DNA from: CAYNDL01 sp964396115
GTDB taxonomy: Bacteria > Patescibacteriota > Andersenbacteria > UBA10190 > CAIZMI01
Direction of reading: 5' to 3'
DNA length: 5,820 nt
Assembly: GCA_964396115.1 (NCBI GenBank)
Contig: CAYNDL010000054.1
Location: forward strand, 1-5,820
Part shown: positions 1 to 5,820 of the stretch, in pieces
How positions within the stretch are numbered: position 1 is the stretch's first letter
Layout of the letters: each line of letters starts with the position of its first letter
Translations under genes and position numbers: made by a program
The notes under the pieces: generated by a model
What the model was told of the DNA's origin: nothing
Seen by the model: only the letters and a program-made list of their open reading frames with translations
Databases searched by the model: none

Positions 1-1
1 A

Positions 2-253
2 GACGAAATGGGGGTTCTTATTTCTCTGGTAGTTAACCCGGAAGACATGGGCCAAGTAATTGGCCGCTCGGGCGCAACAGCTAAGTCTGTGCGTACACTC
101 CTTCGCGTCATTGGCGCAAGGAATAACGCCAGGGTAAATCTGAAGATTGTTGAACCTGAGGGTTCAGCAAGAAAGGAAAAGCCCGCCGAAACTAAAGATG
201 CAACCGACAAGGAAGCTGCTTTAGACGAAGCAATCGACGATTTGAATATCTAA
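2..253 (+). CDS. khpA: KhpA-family KH-domain RNA-binding protein, 5'-truncated by window edge
   Basis: This is a single KH-domain RNA-binding protein of the KhpA (YlqC) family. In studied bacteria KhpA binds RNA, often as a heterodimer with KhpB/EloR, and influences translation and cell-envelope growth. The frame is open to the left edge, and the residues before the first visible ATG (position 8) already read as KH-domain sequence. That ATG is therefore an internal Met and the true start lies upstream. The visible part has the NPEDMGQVIGRSGATAKSVR core with the GRSG loop (GXXG) that grips RNA, then the NNARVNLKI strand. A charged Lys/Glu/Asp-rich tail of about 30 residues follows the KH fold; the well-known short KhpA proteins lack it. 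khpA normally sits next to rpsP and trmD, and trmD is found 2.5 kb downstream. The gene ends with TAA and an intrinsic terminator 10 bases later. Family is secure; the role in this organism is inferred. Confidence 0.92.
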   Translation, partial: DEMGVLISLVVNPEDMGQVIGRSGATAKSVRTLLRVIGARNNARVNLKIVEPEGSARKEKPAETKDATDKEAALDEAIDDLNI

Positions 254-262
254 TCGAATCTG

Positions 263-300
263 AAACTAAGAAGCCGCTCAACAGGGCGGTTTTTTAGTTT
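263..300 (+). terminator. Intrinsic terminator after khpA, 15-bp stem
   Basis: The left arm 263-277 (AAACTAAGAAGCCGC) pairs along its whole length with the right arm 286-300 (GCGGTTTTTTAGTTT), using two G-U pairs. The loop is eight bases (278-285). The GC-rich core CCGC/GCGG is followed directly by six T, as in a Rho-independent terminator. The A-tract opposite the T-tract gives the lower half of the stem symmetry, so it could also work on the minus strand, though no minus-strand gene needs it here. The last base of the right arm is the first base of the next gene's TATAAT. Confidence 0.85.
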
Positions 301-305
301 ATAAT
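300..305 (+). promoter_or_regulatory. -10 element (TATAAT) for the methyltransferase gene
   Basis: A perfect consensus TATAAT begins on the final base of the khpA terminator. With normal spacing, transcription would start at about 312-314, and the ATG is at 314, so the mRNA would be leaderless or have a leader of one or two bases. I see no good -35 hexamer at 16-18 bp upstream, which would fall in the terminator loop and stem. The position right after a terminator supports a real promoter. Confidence 0.6.
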
Positions 306-313
306 ACAAAGCA

Positions 314-1051
314 ATGGTTATTGATTTCGTTTCGGAGGTCATAGATAGCATTCTTGAGCGCAAGATTATTAATGTTAACGACAGTGTACTGGTTGTCGCT
401 GGTACTCATGAAGAGGATAAGGTTTTTTCGAAAAGGAAATTTTCTAACGTAACAATCGTTAATATCGACGCAGAAGAACTAAGCGAAGTTAAAAACTATC
501 CAACCAGCATACAAAATTTTAACTGCTTGTCTTTCGCAGATAATTCTTTTGACTTTGTATTTGTTTCTGCTGGTTTACATCATTCATCCAAACCGCATGC
601 CGCCCTGCTCGAAATGTATCGGGTTGCAAAGAAGGGGATCATTGTTGTTGAAGCGAGGGATAGCTGGCTTATGAAGGCCTTGGGCTTATTAAATTATTCA
701 AAATTTGAATTTGGAACAGTACAGAGAATCAATAAGGGAGGTGTTGATAATCGGTGTATTCCGAACTTTGTATTCCGTTGGACAGAGAGGGAGTTTATTA
801 AGACTCTTTGTTCCTTTAATCCGACAGGTAAGCATGAGTTCCGCTTTTACTACAAGATGACTAAATCAGATTACGCAAACTCCTTCGTTAAGTTAATTTT
901 TCCATTGTTGAAAACCGTGTCCGTTGTATTCCCTAAATTCTCTAATAGCTTTTCGATGGTAGTCTTGAAGCCGGGATTTGATGATCTGTACCCTTGGTTG
1001 GCTAGGCGTGATGGTAAAATTATCTTTCGTAAGGAATGGAAACGCGGTTGA
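314..1051 (+). CDS. Class I SAM-dependent methyltransferase (Methyltransf_11 type), substrate unknown
   Basis: This 245-residue protein has the order of motifs of a Rossmann-fold SAM methyltransferase. A first strand and loop SVLVVAGTHEED is at 24-35 and a second strand ending in acidic D52 (VTIVNID) is at 46-52. FADNSFDFVFVSAGLHH at 74-90 matches the common 'F-D-SFD-V---LHH' block, and VAKKGIIVVEARDS is at 104-117. The SAM loop is degenerate: G30 is present but the usual GxGxG is not. The C-terminal half has PNFVFRWTEREF (150-161), a pattern I recall from methyltransferases in surface-glycan clusters, so a sugar or lipid substrate is possible but not shown. No signal peptide or clear transmembrane segment is seen, so it is likely cytoplasmic. 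The start at 314 is chosen because TATAAT ends eight bases before it and the preceding terminator leaves no room for an earlier start. A gap of 40 bases separates it from the next gene. The fold is well supported; the substrate is not. Confidence 0.85.
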   Translation: MVIDFVSEVIDSILERKIINVNDSVLVVAGTHEEDKVFSKRKFSNVTIVNIDAEELSEVKNYPTSIQNFNCLSFADNSFDFVFVSAGLHHSSKPHAALLEMYRVAKKGIIVVEARDSWLMKALGLLNYSKFEFGTVQRINKGGVDNRCIPNFVFRWTEREFIKTLCSFNPTGKHEFRFYYKMTKSDYANSFVKLIFPLLKTVSVVFPKFSNSFSMVVLKPGFDDLYPWLARRDGKIIFRKEWKRG

Positions 1052-1079
1052 ACCAGGGAAATGTTTAATGTTGTGGGTG

Positions 1080-1085
1080 TATTAT
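1080..1085 (+). promoter_or_regulatory. Possible -10 element (TATTAT) before the 549-aa secreted protein
   Basis: TATTAT lies exactly six bases before the ATG at 1092, so the predicted transcription start coincides with the A of the start codon. It differs from TATAAT at one base. No -35 match at normal spacing is visible; a TTGAAC at 1048-1053 is too far away (26 bp). The alternative is that the gene is read from the methyltransferase promoter. This is a weaker call than the 300-305 site. Confidence 0.4.
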
Positions 1086-1091
1086 TCAATC

Positions 1092-2741
1092 ATGAACATA
1101 AAAAAATACGTTAATAAAAAAATCCAGATTATATTTTTCGTTTTTGCGCTTATTTTGGTCGTAGTTGCATTTGTAACTGCACTATCCGGTGGCAATAATC
1201 TGCTTGGTGCTCGGACTTTTCCGAGGCAGGAACGCTTGAAAGAAAATCGAGCTGTCACAGGACAGACAACAACGGAAAATGCTGATAATTTAGTTACCCC
1301 CATCGATACATCGACTCTGGTTACCACAAAACCTGTCCCTGTTACGAAAATTAACTTGGTGCAAAGGTTCCAAGATGCGGGCTACTTAGTTCAACAGGGA
1401 CAATATAGGTTTTTCAAACAGGAAGATTGTTTAACCATGATAAGTTCGGGGATGAACTGTCTAGGCAATAACCCAGCTAGTCCATACGGAAGGTTCTTTG
1501 TATTACCTGCACCTGGGGAATACATAGACACTGCCTATGATGTCCCGGGCCTGGTCTCATTGCCGTACAGATCTCAGTGGCGTATGCGGCAGGATGAAGC
1601 TTTTGTGTTTATTGGAACAACACCCGCGTCTGCGAAATATTTCGGTTATCAATCCTACTTATCAAATAGGCTCGCTTCTAAAAGTTCGGAGAAAGCTCAG
1701 CCTGGCACTTCCGAATACTTGAAGGATCTTTTTTACGGTCCATCATTAAACCCGTCTCGTCGTGATCTGTATGCCAGCCTTGGAGACAGTATTAATTACG
1801 AATCGATCCGGCCACAGTCAGGAGACCCGTACTCAAAACAGATTGCTATCATTACTTCTGCGAGTCAGGACGTTGATAATGCAATGCGTAATATTTTGAT
1901 CGCCGATGGCATACCAACAGAAAACATTTTTTCAGACAAAATTCCCAATTCTGTAAAGATTGGGTTGGATGCAAATGCCGACATGCTTACATTTCTTGGT
2001 CGGTTTACTCCATATTCAAATGACACTAATGCTAGGGCATATATTGATAATCCACCTGTTGCCATTTATCGTGTTACACCCCAAGTTGTCTCCAAACCCA
2101 AGCGGTATGGAGCAGCAAAGACCGAAGCGAGGTCTGGAAATAGCGAGAGTGATCTAAAAAAAGCCATGGATACGTTGAAGGTGGCAGTCGAGAAAGCCAA
2201 CTCTGGCTGGAATAAAAAAGAAACTTCAAATTTCATTGCATTATCTTTCCTTGAGGGCAGCAAATGTATTAACAAAACAATGAATTGTTTGGGAGATACT
2301 CGGGATACGACTTACGCCGTCAGTAGTAATTATCCCCTGGTTGGACAAGATAAGTTAATAATTATTGGTGTAAACCATAAGGAAACCGGTAATGCCTCTT
2401 ATGTTGGTCTGTCAGCCTATAACCCCGCGAAACTCATGGGTGTTGGGGGTGTAACGGAAGAGAAATTAAAGGGAACGGTCGATAAATATCTGGCTTATGT
2501 TCCCGCAAACGATCCAGGGCGTGACAGTTTGATTACAAATAAGGACAAGTTTTTTGTTTATTCTTTCTCGCTTTCGTGCGCTGAGGAAAATTGTTTCCAG
2601 CTGAATATTGGCAATCTGGGTTTAGATCCTGACGGTCTGGTTAACTTCGCCGTACGAGCCTACTTGAAACCAGGAACAAAACGGGGGCCCTCTTACGACA
2701 AACTCCTCTATCCCGCTTTGATGAAGTTTTCAAAAAACTAA
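1092..2741 (+). CDS. Membrane-anchored extracellular protein of unknown function with internal repeat
   Basis: I cannot name a function for this 549-residue protein. Residues 1-10 are Lys-rich, 11-31 form one hydrophobic helix, and about 40-85 are Thr/Pro/Gln-rich and probably unstructured. This fits an N-in, C-out signal anchor with a large outer domain. The outer part has three close cysteine pairs (C113/C123, C392/C399, C496/C501), suggesting disulfides. Two sections resemble each other: MNCLGN at 121-126 with FVFIG at 171-175 and YFGYQSY at 183-189, against MNCLGD at 397-402 with LIIIG at 422-426 and YVGLSAY at 437-443. Between them lie ASLGDSINYESI (228-239), IITSASQDVDNAMRNILIADG (253-273) and PPVAIYRVTP (321-330). 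GVNHKETG is at 426-433 and RAYLKPGTKRGPSY at 522-535. These blocks remind me of unnamed secreted proteins in other bacteria and fungi; this is unchecked recollection. The start at 1092 is preferred because the anchor follows at once; an in-frame ATG at 1068 would add eight residues. The gene ends in tandem TAA codons. Confidence 0.85.
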   Translation: MNIKKYVNKKIQIIFFVFALILVVVAFVTALSGGNNLLGARTFPRQERLKENRAVTGQTTTENADNLVTPIDTSTLVTTKPVPVTKINLVQRFQDAGYLVQQGQYRFFKQEDCLTMISSGMNCLGNNPASPYGRFFVLPAPGEYIDTAYDVPGLVSLPYRSQWRMRQDEAFVFIGTTPASAKYFGYQSYLSNRLASKSSEKAQPGTSEYLKDLFYGPSLNPSRRDLYASLGDSINYESIRPQSGDPYSKQIAIITSASQDVDNAMRNILIADGIPTENIFSDKIPNSVKIGLDANADMLTFLGRFTPYSNDTNARAYIDNPPVAIYRVTPQVVSKPKRYGAAKTEARSGNSESDLKKAMDTLKVAVEKANSGWNKKETSNFIALSFLEGSKCINKTMNCLGDTRDTTYAVSSNYPLVGQDKLIIIGVNHKETGNASYVGLSAYNPAKLMGVGGVTEEKLKGTVDKYLAYVPANDPGRDSLITNKDKFFVYSFSLSCAEENCFQLNIGNLGLDPDGLVNFAVRAYLKPGTKRGPSYDKLLYPALMKFSKN

Positions 2742-2757
2742 TAAGCTTGCAAGCTTA
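2742..2757 (+). promoter_or_regulatory. 16-bp perfect palindrome upstream of trmD
   Basis: TAAGCTTGCAAGCTTA is a perfect inverted repeat without spacer. It starts immediately after the TAA of the secreted-protein gene and ends ten bases before the probable extended -10 of trmD. No T-run follows, so it is not a normal terminator. Its position would suit a dimeric repressor or activator acting on trmD, but a chance palindrome cannot be excluded. Confidence 0.4.
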
Positions 2758-2763
2758 GATCAT

Positions 2764-2772
2764 TGATATTAT
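2764..2772 (+). promoter_or_regulatory. Extended -10 promoter (TGATATTAT) for trmD
   Basis: TG-N-TATTAT forms an extended -10 element, which can work without a -35 hexamer. The predicted transcription start is near 2779, giving a leader of about six bases before the ATG at 2785. There is no Shine-Dalgarno-like purine tract in the bases before the start codon. The site would let trmD be expressed independently of the two upstream genes. Confidence 0.5.
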
Positions 2773-2784
2773 TGTTTTAACTTC

Positions 2785-3477
2785 ATGAAGATTAATATTC
2801 TCACAATATTTCCAAACTTGTTCGAGAGTTTCTTAAACGAGACCTTGATTAAAAGAGCTATCAAATCGGAAAAGCTGGAAATAAATATTATTGATATTCG
2901 CGACTTTGCTAACGACAAGCACCATACAACTGACGATACTCCGTACGGCGGTGGTCCCGGCATGGTAATGAAAGTCGAACCGATTTATCACGCCCTAAAA
3001 AGCATCGAAAAAGGAATTGGTAAAAAGGGGCATGGAACAGGCAAGATTGCCTTACTTTCACCAAGGGGCAAGCAATTCAGTCAATCCGTGGTGAAAGAGT
3101 ATGCCGAGCTGAAAACATTAACTTTGGTGTGTGGACGGTATGAGGGTGTGGACCAAAGGGTGGTGGATCATTTGGTGGATGAAGAATTGTCGATAGGGCC
3201 GTACGTTTTGTCAGGCGGTGAGGTGCCGGCGATGGTTGTGATTGAAGCAGTGTCACGTTATGTCCCCGGGATTTTAGGTAATCCTGATTCTTTAACAGAG
3301 GAGAGCTGGAATTTGCCCTTAAAGGAAGATAAAGAAACAGACGGACGGAGCAGGGAGTACCCTCAGTACACTCGCCCCCCTGAATTTATGGGTTGGAAAG
3401 TACCCGATGTCTTATTATCAGGAAATCATGAGGAAATTCGCGCATGGCGACAAAAACAAGCTAATATAGAGTCATGA
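2785..3477 (+). CDS. trmD: tRNA (guanine37-N1)-methyltransferase TrmD
   Basis: TrmD transfers a methyl group from SAM to N1 of G37, next to the anticodon of certain tRNAs, preventing +1 frameshifting; it acts as a cytoplasmic homodimer with a trefoil-knot SAM site. The 230-residue product starts with the family signature MKINILTIFPNLFESFL. It has TPYGGGPGMVMK at 52-63, GRYEGVDQRV at 117-126, the knot segment SIGPYVLSGGE at 136-146, YPQYTRP at 192-198 and LLSGNHEEIRAWR at 210-222. The flexible linker before YPQYTRP (about 171-191) seems several residues longer than in the enterobacterial enzyme. D186 is the best candidate for the catalytic Asp of that linker. Length is slightly below the usual 240-250. 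The gene overlaps the next by ATGA. In many bacteria rimM precedes and rplS follows trmD; neither is present here. Identification is secure. Confidence 0.98.
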   Translation: MKINILTIFPNLFESFLNETLIKRAIKSEKLEINIIDIRDFANDKHHTTDDTPYGGGPGMVMKVEPIYHALKSIEKGIGKKGHGTGKIALLSPRGKQFSQSVVKEYAELKTLTLVCGRYEGVDQRVVDHLVDEELSIGPYVLSGGEVPAMVVIEAVSRYVPGILGNPDSLTEESWNLPLKEDKETDGRSREYPQYTRPPEFMGWKVPDVLLSGNHEEIRAWRQKQANIES

Positions 3478-3920
3478 TCTTCCCACCATTTATTATCCCG
3501 ATTGCGATCGGTATATTTGCCCAAATACTAAAGTCCATTATTAATGGCGACTGGAGACAGGAATATAAGACCCGTTTTGATGCTCTACCACAATACGGAG
3601 GAATGCCTTCAGCTCATACAGCCTTCGCTACTTCTTTGGCAACGATCGTTAGTCTTACTGACGGTATTCGTACGGGTTCGTTTGCTGTGGCTATCTGTCT
3701 AATGATATTCATTCTTGATGATGCACTGCGCCTCCGTGTTTTTCTGGGTCGTTTTGGCGTTGCTATCAGGCGACTAATAAAGTTACTACCAGAAGAAGAA
3801 AGACATAACCTGCCTCACATTGAAGGAAGAATTGGTCACAAAGTCCCTGAAGTGATAGTTGGCGCCTTGATCGGTATTTTTGGCACAATATTGCTCTGGT
3901 CTCTGGACCAAAGAATGTAG
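3474..3920 (+). CDS. Divergent PAP2-family membrane protein (DUF212, YuiD-like)
   Basis: The 148-residue protein is hydrophobic with several membrane segments (about 5-23, 50-62, 68-83 and 124-143). It shows the three blocks of the DUF212/YuiD branch of the PAP2 acid-phosphatase superfamily: YGGMPSAHTA at 41-50 (usual form GGMPSSHSA), DDALRLRVFLGR at 82-93 (usual form DA-GVRR) and RIGHKVPEVIVGALIG at 119-134 (usual form GHTPLEV--G---G). Classical PAP2 enzymes remove phosphate from lipids such as undecaprenyl pyrophosphate or phosphatidate. The divergent branch keeps the SAH and GH residues, but its substrate is not established, so a lipid-phosphate activity is inference. Length matches the family. 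The start codon lies within the trmD stop (ATGA), with no separate ribosome binding site, which implies translational coupling to trmD. Family call is strong; function is open. Confidence 0.9.
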   Translation: MIFPPFIIPIAIGIFAQILKSIINGDWRQEYKTRFDALPQYGGMPSAHTAFATSLATIVSLTDGIRTGSFAVAICLMIFILDDALRLRVFLGRFGVAIRRLIKLLPEEERHNLPHIEGRIGHKVPEVIVGALIGIFGTILLWSLDQRM

Positions 3921-3988
3921 AACCAGGTTGTTTCTGGTGCTCCGGCCAAAGGGGGAAAGGATGCCAATAGCTCAAGCTCATACAGGGC

Positions 3989-4016
3989 TTGACATCATCT
4001 CAAACACCTGTAAACT
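3989..4016 (+). promoter_or_regulatory. Sigma-70-like promoter candidate (TTGACA / TAAACT)
   Basis: A perfect -35 TTGACA (3989-3994) is followed after 16 bp by TAAACT (4011-4016), which matches the -10 consensus at four of six positions. Transcription would start near 4023 and meet the terminator at 4096-4134. It could drive a short RNA, be an upstream rRNA promoter, or be a chance match. Confidence 0.4.
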
Positions 4017-4022
4017 TCATTC

Positions 4023-4134
4023 ATCGATCCGTAAGTGAATCCTAATTAAGGATTTCTACTGCACCTTTTAGCACCAGCGTCCGTCTGGCGGACAGAAAAG
4101 AGCGAGATTCCTCCTGTGAATTTCACTCTTTTTT
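4023..4134 (+). ncRNA. Candidate short structured RNA (about 112 nt) or rRNA-leader attenuator
   Basis: This stretch runs from the predicted start of the 3989-4016 promoter to the end of a strong intrinsic terminator. It contains hairpin AATCCT/AGGATT (4038-4043/4049-4054), hairpin GTCCG/CGGAC (4079-4083/4089-4093) and then the terminator stem, so it has the outline of a small RNA gene. I do not recognise it as 6S, SRP, tmRNA, RNase P RNA or a known riboswitch. It may equally be just the 3' end of the trmD-PAP2 transcript. The limits are predictions. Confidence 0.25.
4096..4134 (+). terminator. Intrinsic terminator upstream of the rRNA promoter
   Basis: Arms 4096-4110 (AAAAGAGCGAGATTC) and 4118-4132 (GAATTTCACTCTTTT) form a 15-position stem with one C-A mismatch and one G-U pair. 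The loop is seven bases (4111-4117). The 3' arm runs into six T (4129-4134). It most simply ends the trmD-PAP2 operon. It also lies downstream of the TTGACA-type promoter, so transcripts from that site would be stopped here unless antiterminated. Confidence 0.8.
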
Positions 4135-4162
4135 GTTCGTCTTGGGAAAGAACATTCCAAAA

Positions 4163-4194
4163 TTGAATAAGTAGCCTCAAGACAAAAGTACAAT
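4163..4194 (+). promoter_or_regulatory. Probable 16S rRNA promoter (TTGAAT / TACAAT)
   Basis: TACAAT (4189-4194) is a good -10 match, with transcription expected from about 4201. TTGAAT (4163-4168) is the nearest -35-like hexamer, but the 20-bp spacer is longer than usual, which weakens the call. Its place between the terminator and the boxA-like site, about 140 bases before the mature 16S, is what one expects of an rRNA promoter. Confidence 0.45.
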
Positions 4195-4201
4195 CATTCG
4201 G

Positions 4202-4214
4202 AGATCTTTAAGGA
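4202..4214 (+). promoter_or_regulatory. boxA-like antitermination site in the rRNA leader
   Basis: The sequence contains TCTTTAA (4205-4211) and matches 9 of 13 positions of the E. coli rRNA boxA TGCTCTTTAACAA. boxA in the nascent leader RNA recruits NusB/NusE so that polymerase resists termination in untranslated rRNA. Here part of the site lies in the loop of a small hairpin (AGATC 4202-4206 / GATCT 4213-4217). Its position a few bases after the predicted transcription start fits the role; the match itself is modest. Confidence 0.4.
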
Positions 4215-4237
4215 TCTGAAAGGGATTTTTCGAGTGG

Positions 4238-4336
4238 TTGCCATAGTCCAACATCGGTCCTCGGTGTCTGGACTAGCAATAAATTTCCATGGACCTAATC
4301 CGGTTCCATGGCTATGCATTCATGAGTAGTGCATAG
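4238..4336 (+). other. Three tandem hairpins in the 16S rRNA leader
   Basis: Hairpin 1 (4238-4279) has TTGC/GCAA, TAGTCCA/TGGACTA and ACATCG/CGGTGT stems around loop GTCCT, with small bulges. Hairpin 2 (4287-4311) pairs CCATGGACC with GGTTCCATGG, with one bulged base. Hairpin 3 (4312-4336) pairs CTATGCATT with AGTGCATAG over nine positions, with one G-U. They end five bases before the expected mature 16S 5' end and presumably help folding or processing of the precursor. The long-range processing stem with the 3' flank cannot be seen because that flank is outside the window. Confidence 0.65.
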
Positions 4337-4341
4337 GTTCA

Positions 4342-5820
<1,479 letters not shown>

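Larger units (their letters stand above)
3921..4341 (+). other. Non-coding region between the PAP2 gene and 16S rRNA
   Basis: I find no credible gene in these 421 bases on either strand. From left to right they contain a weak hairpin (ACCAG 3922-3926 / CTGGT 3934-3938) just after the PAP2 stop, a promoter-like pair (3989-4016), and two short hairpins (4038-4054 and 4079-4093). These are followed by a strong intrinsic terminator (4096-4134), a likely rRNA promoter (4163-4194), a boxA-like site (4202-4214) and three successive hairpins (4238-4336) that lead into the mature 16S. The simplest reading is the 3' untranslated end of the trmD-PAP2 operon, followed by the rRNA promoter and leader. The stretch 3939-3988 shows nothing I recognise. 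Confidence 0.75.

Noticed and set aside
8..253. ATG at position 8 as the start of the KH protein
   Set aside because: The frame is open to the window edge, and the residues before it continue the KH domain, so this Met is internal.
978..1091. Earlier in-frame ATG codons (978 and 1068) for the secreted protein
   Set aside because: 978 lies deep within the methyltransferase gene. 1068 has only a weak AGGGA upstream and adds eight residues before the Lys-rich start of the anchor. 1092 fits better, though 1068 is not excluded.
1061..1114. Short peptide (17 codons) starting at ATG 1061
   Set aside because: It overlaps the start of the secreted protein in another frame and shows no recognisable feature; chance is the simplest explanation.
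871..1327. Minus-strand open frames over the methyltransferase and secreted-protein genes
   Set aside because: They are antisense to convincing genes, have no family signature and no promoter or ribosome site.
3922..3938. Hairpin just after the PAP2 stop as a terminator
   Set aside because: The stem is only five pairs with no T-run; the hairpin at 4096-4134 is a far better terminator.
3766..3981. Minus-strand open frame covering the end of the PAP2 gene
   Set aside because: It is mainly the reverse of PAP2 coding sequence; its translation has no motifs.

Overview
The window looks like a chromosomal segment from a bacterium of the Candidate Phyla Radiation (Patescibacteria). The evidence is its 16S rRNA. 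It carries sequence variants at universal-primer sites (515F, 907R/926, 1392R, 1492R and the EUB338 probe site) of the kind I associate with CPR lineages. I would place it near Microgenomates/Katanobacteria, but only tentatively and from memory; a phylogeny would settle it. Base composition is moderate and genes are tightly packed. All protein genes and the rRNA lie on the + strand.

Layout. (1) 2-253 is the 3' part of khpA, a KH-domain RNA-binding protein, cut by the window edge. It ends in an unusually long-stemmed intrinsic terminator (263-300). (2) 314-1051 is a class I SAM-dependent methyltransferase of unknown substrate. (3) 1092-2741 is a 549-residue membrane-anchored extracellular protein with three close cysteine pairs and an internal repeat; no function is known to me. 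(4) 2785-3477 is trmD, the tRNA m1G37 methyltransferase. It overlaps by four bases with (5) 3474-3920, a divergent PAP2-family (DUF212/YuiD-like) membrane protein. (6) 3921-4341 is non-coding. It holds a promoter-like site, small hairpins, a strong intrinsic terminator, a probable rRNA promoter, a boxA-like element and three consecutive leader hairpins. (7) 4342-5820 is a nearly complete 16S rRNA gene that lacks only about the last six bases.

How they work together. khpA and trmD belong to the classical translation cluster rpsP-khpA-rimM-trmD-rplS. Here rimM is absent from its usual place. Two genes with envelope-type features (methyltransferase, secreted protein) sit there instead, and rplS does not follow trmD. 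Three genes (314, 1092, 2785) have a -10-like hexamer so close to the ATG that their transcripts should have no leader or only a few bases, and none has a convincing Shine-Dalgarno site. The PAP2 gene is probably translated by coupling to trmD.

The most useful observations are: the covarying base-pair exchanges in the 16S rRNA, which keep its helices and the 530 pseudoknot while breaking primer sites; the uncharacterised duplicated extracellular protein; the apparent leaderless start pattern; and the structured region before the rRNA gene, which could encode a short RNA or an attenuator. I do not see a CRISPR array, mobile element, tRNA or rRNA intron.
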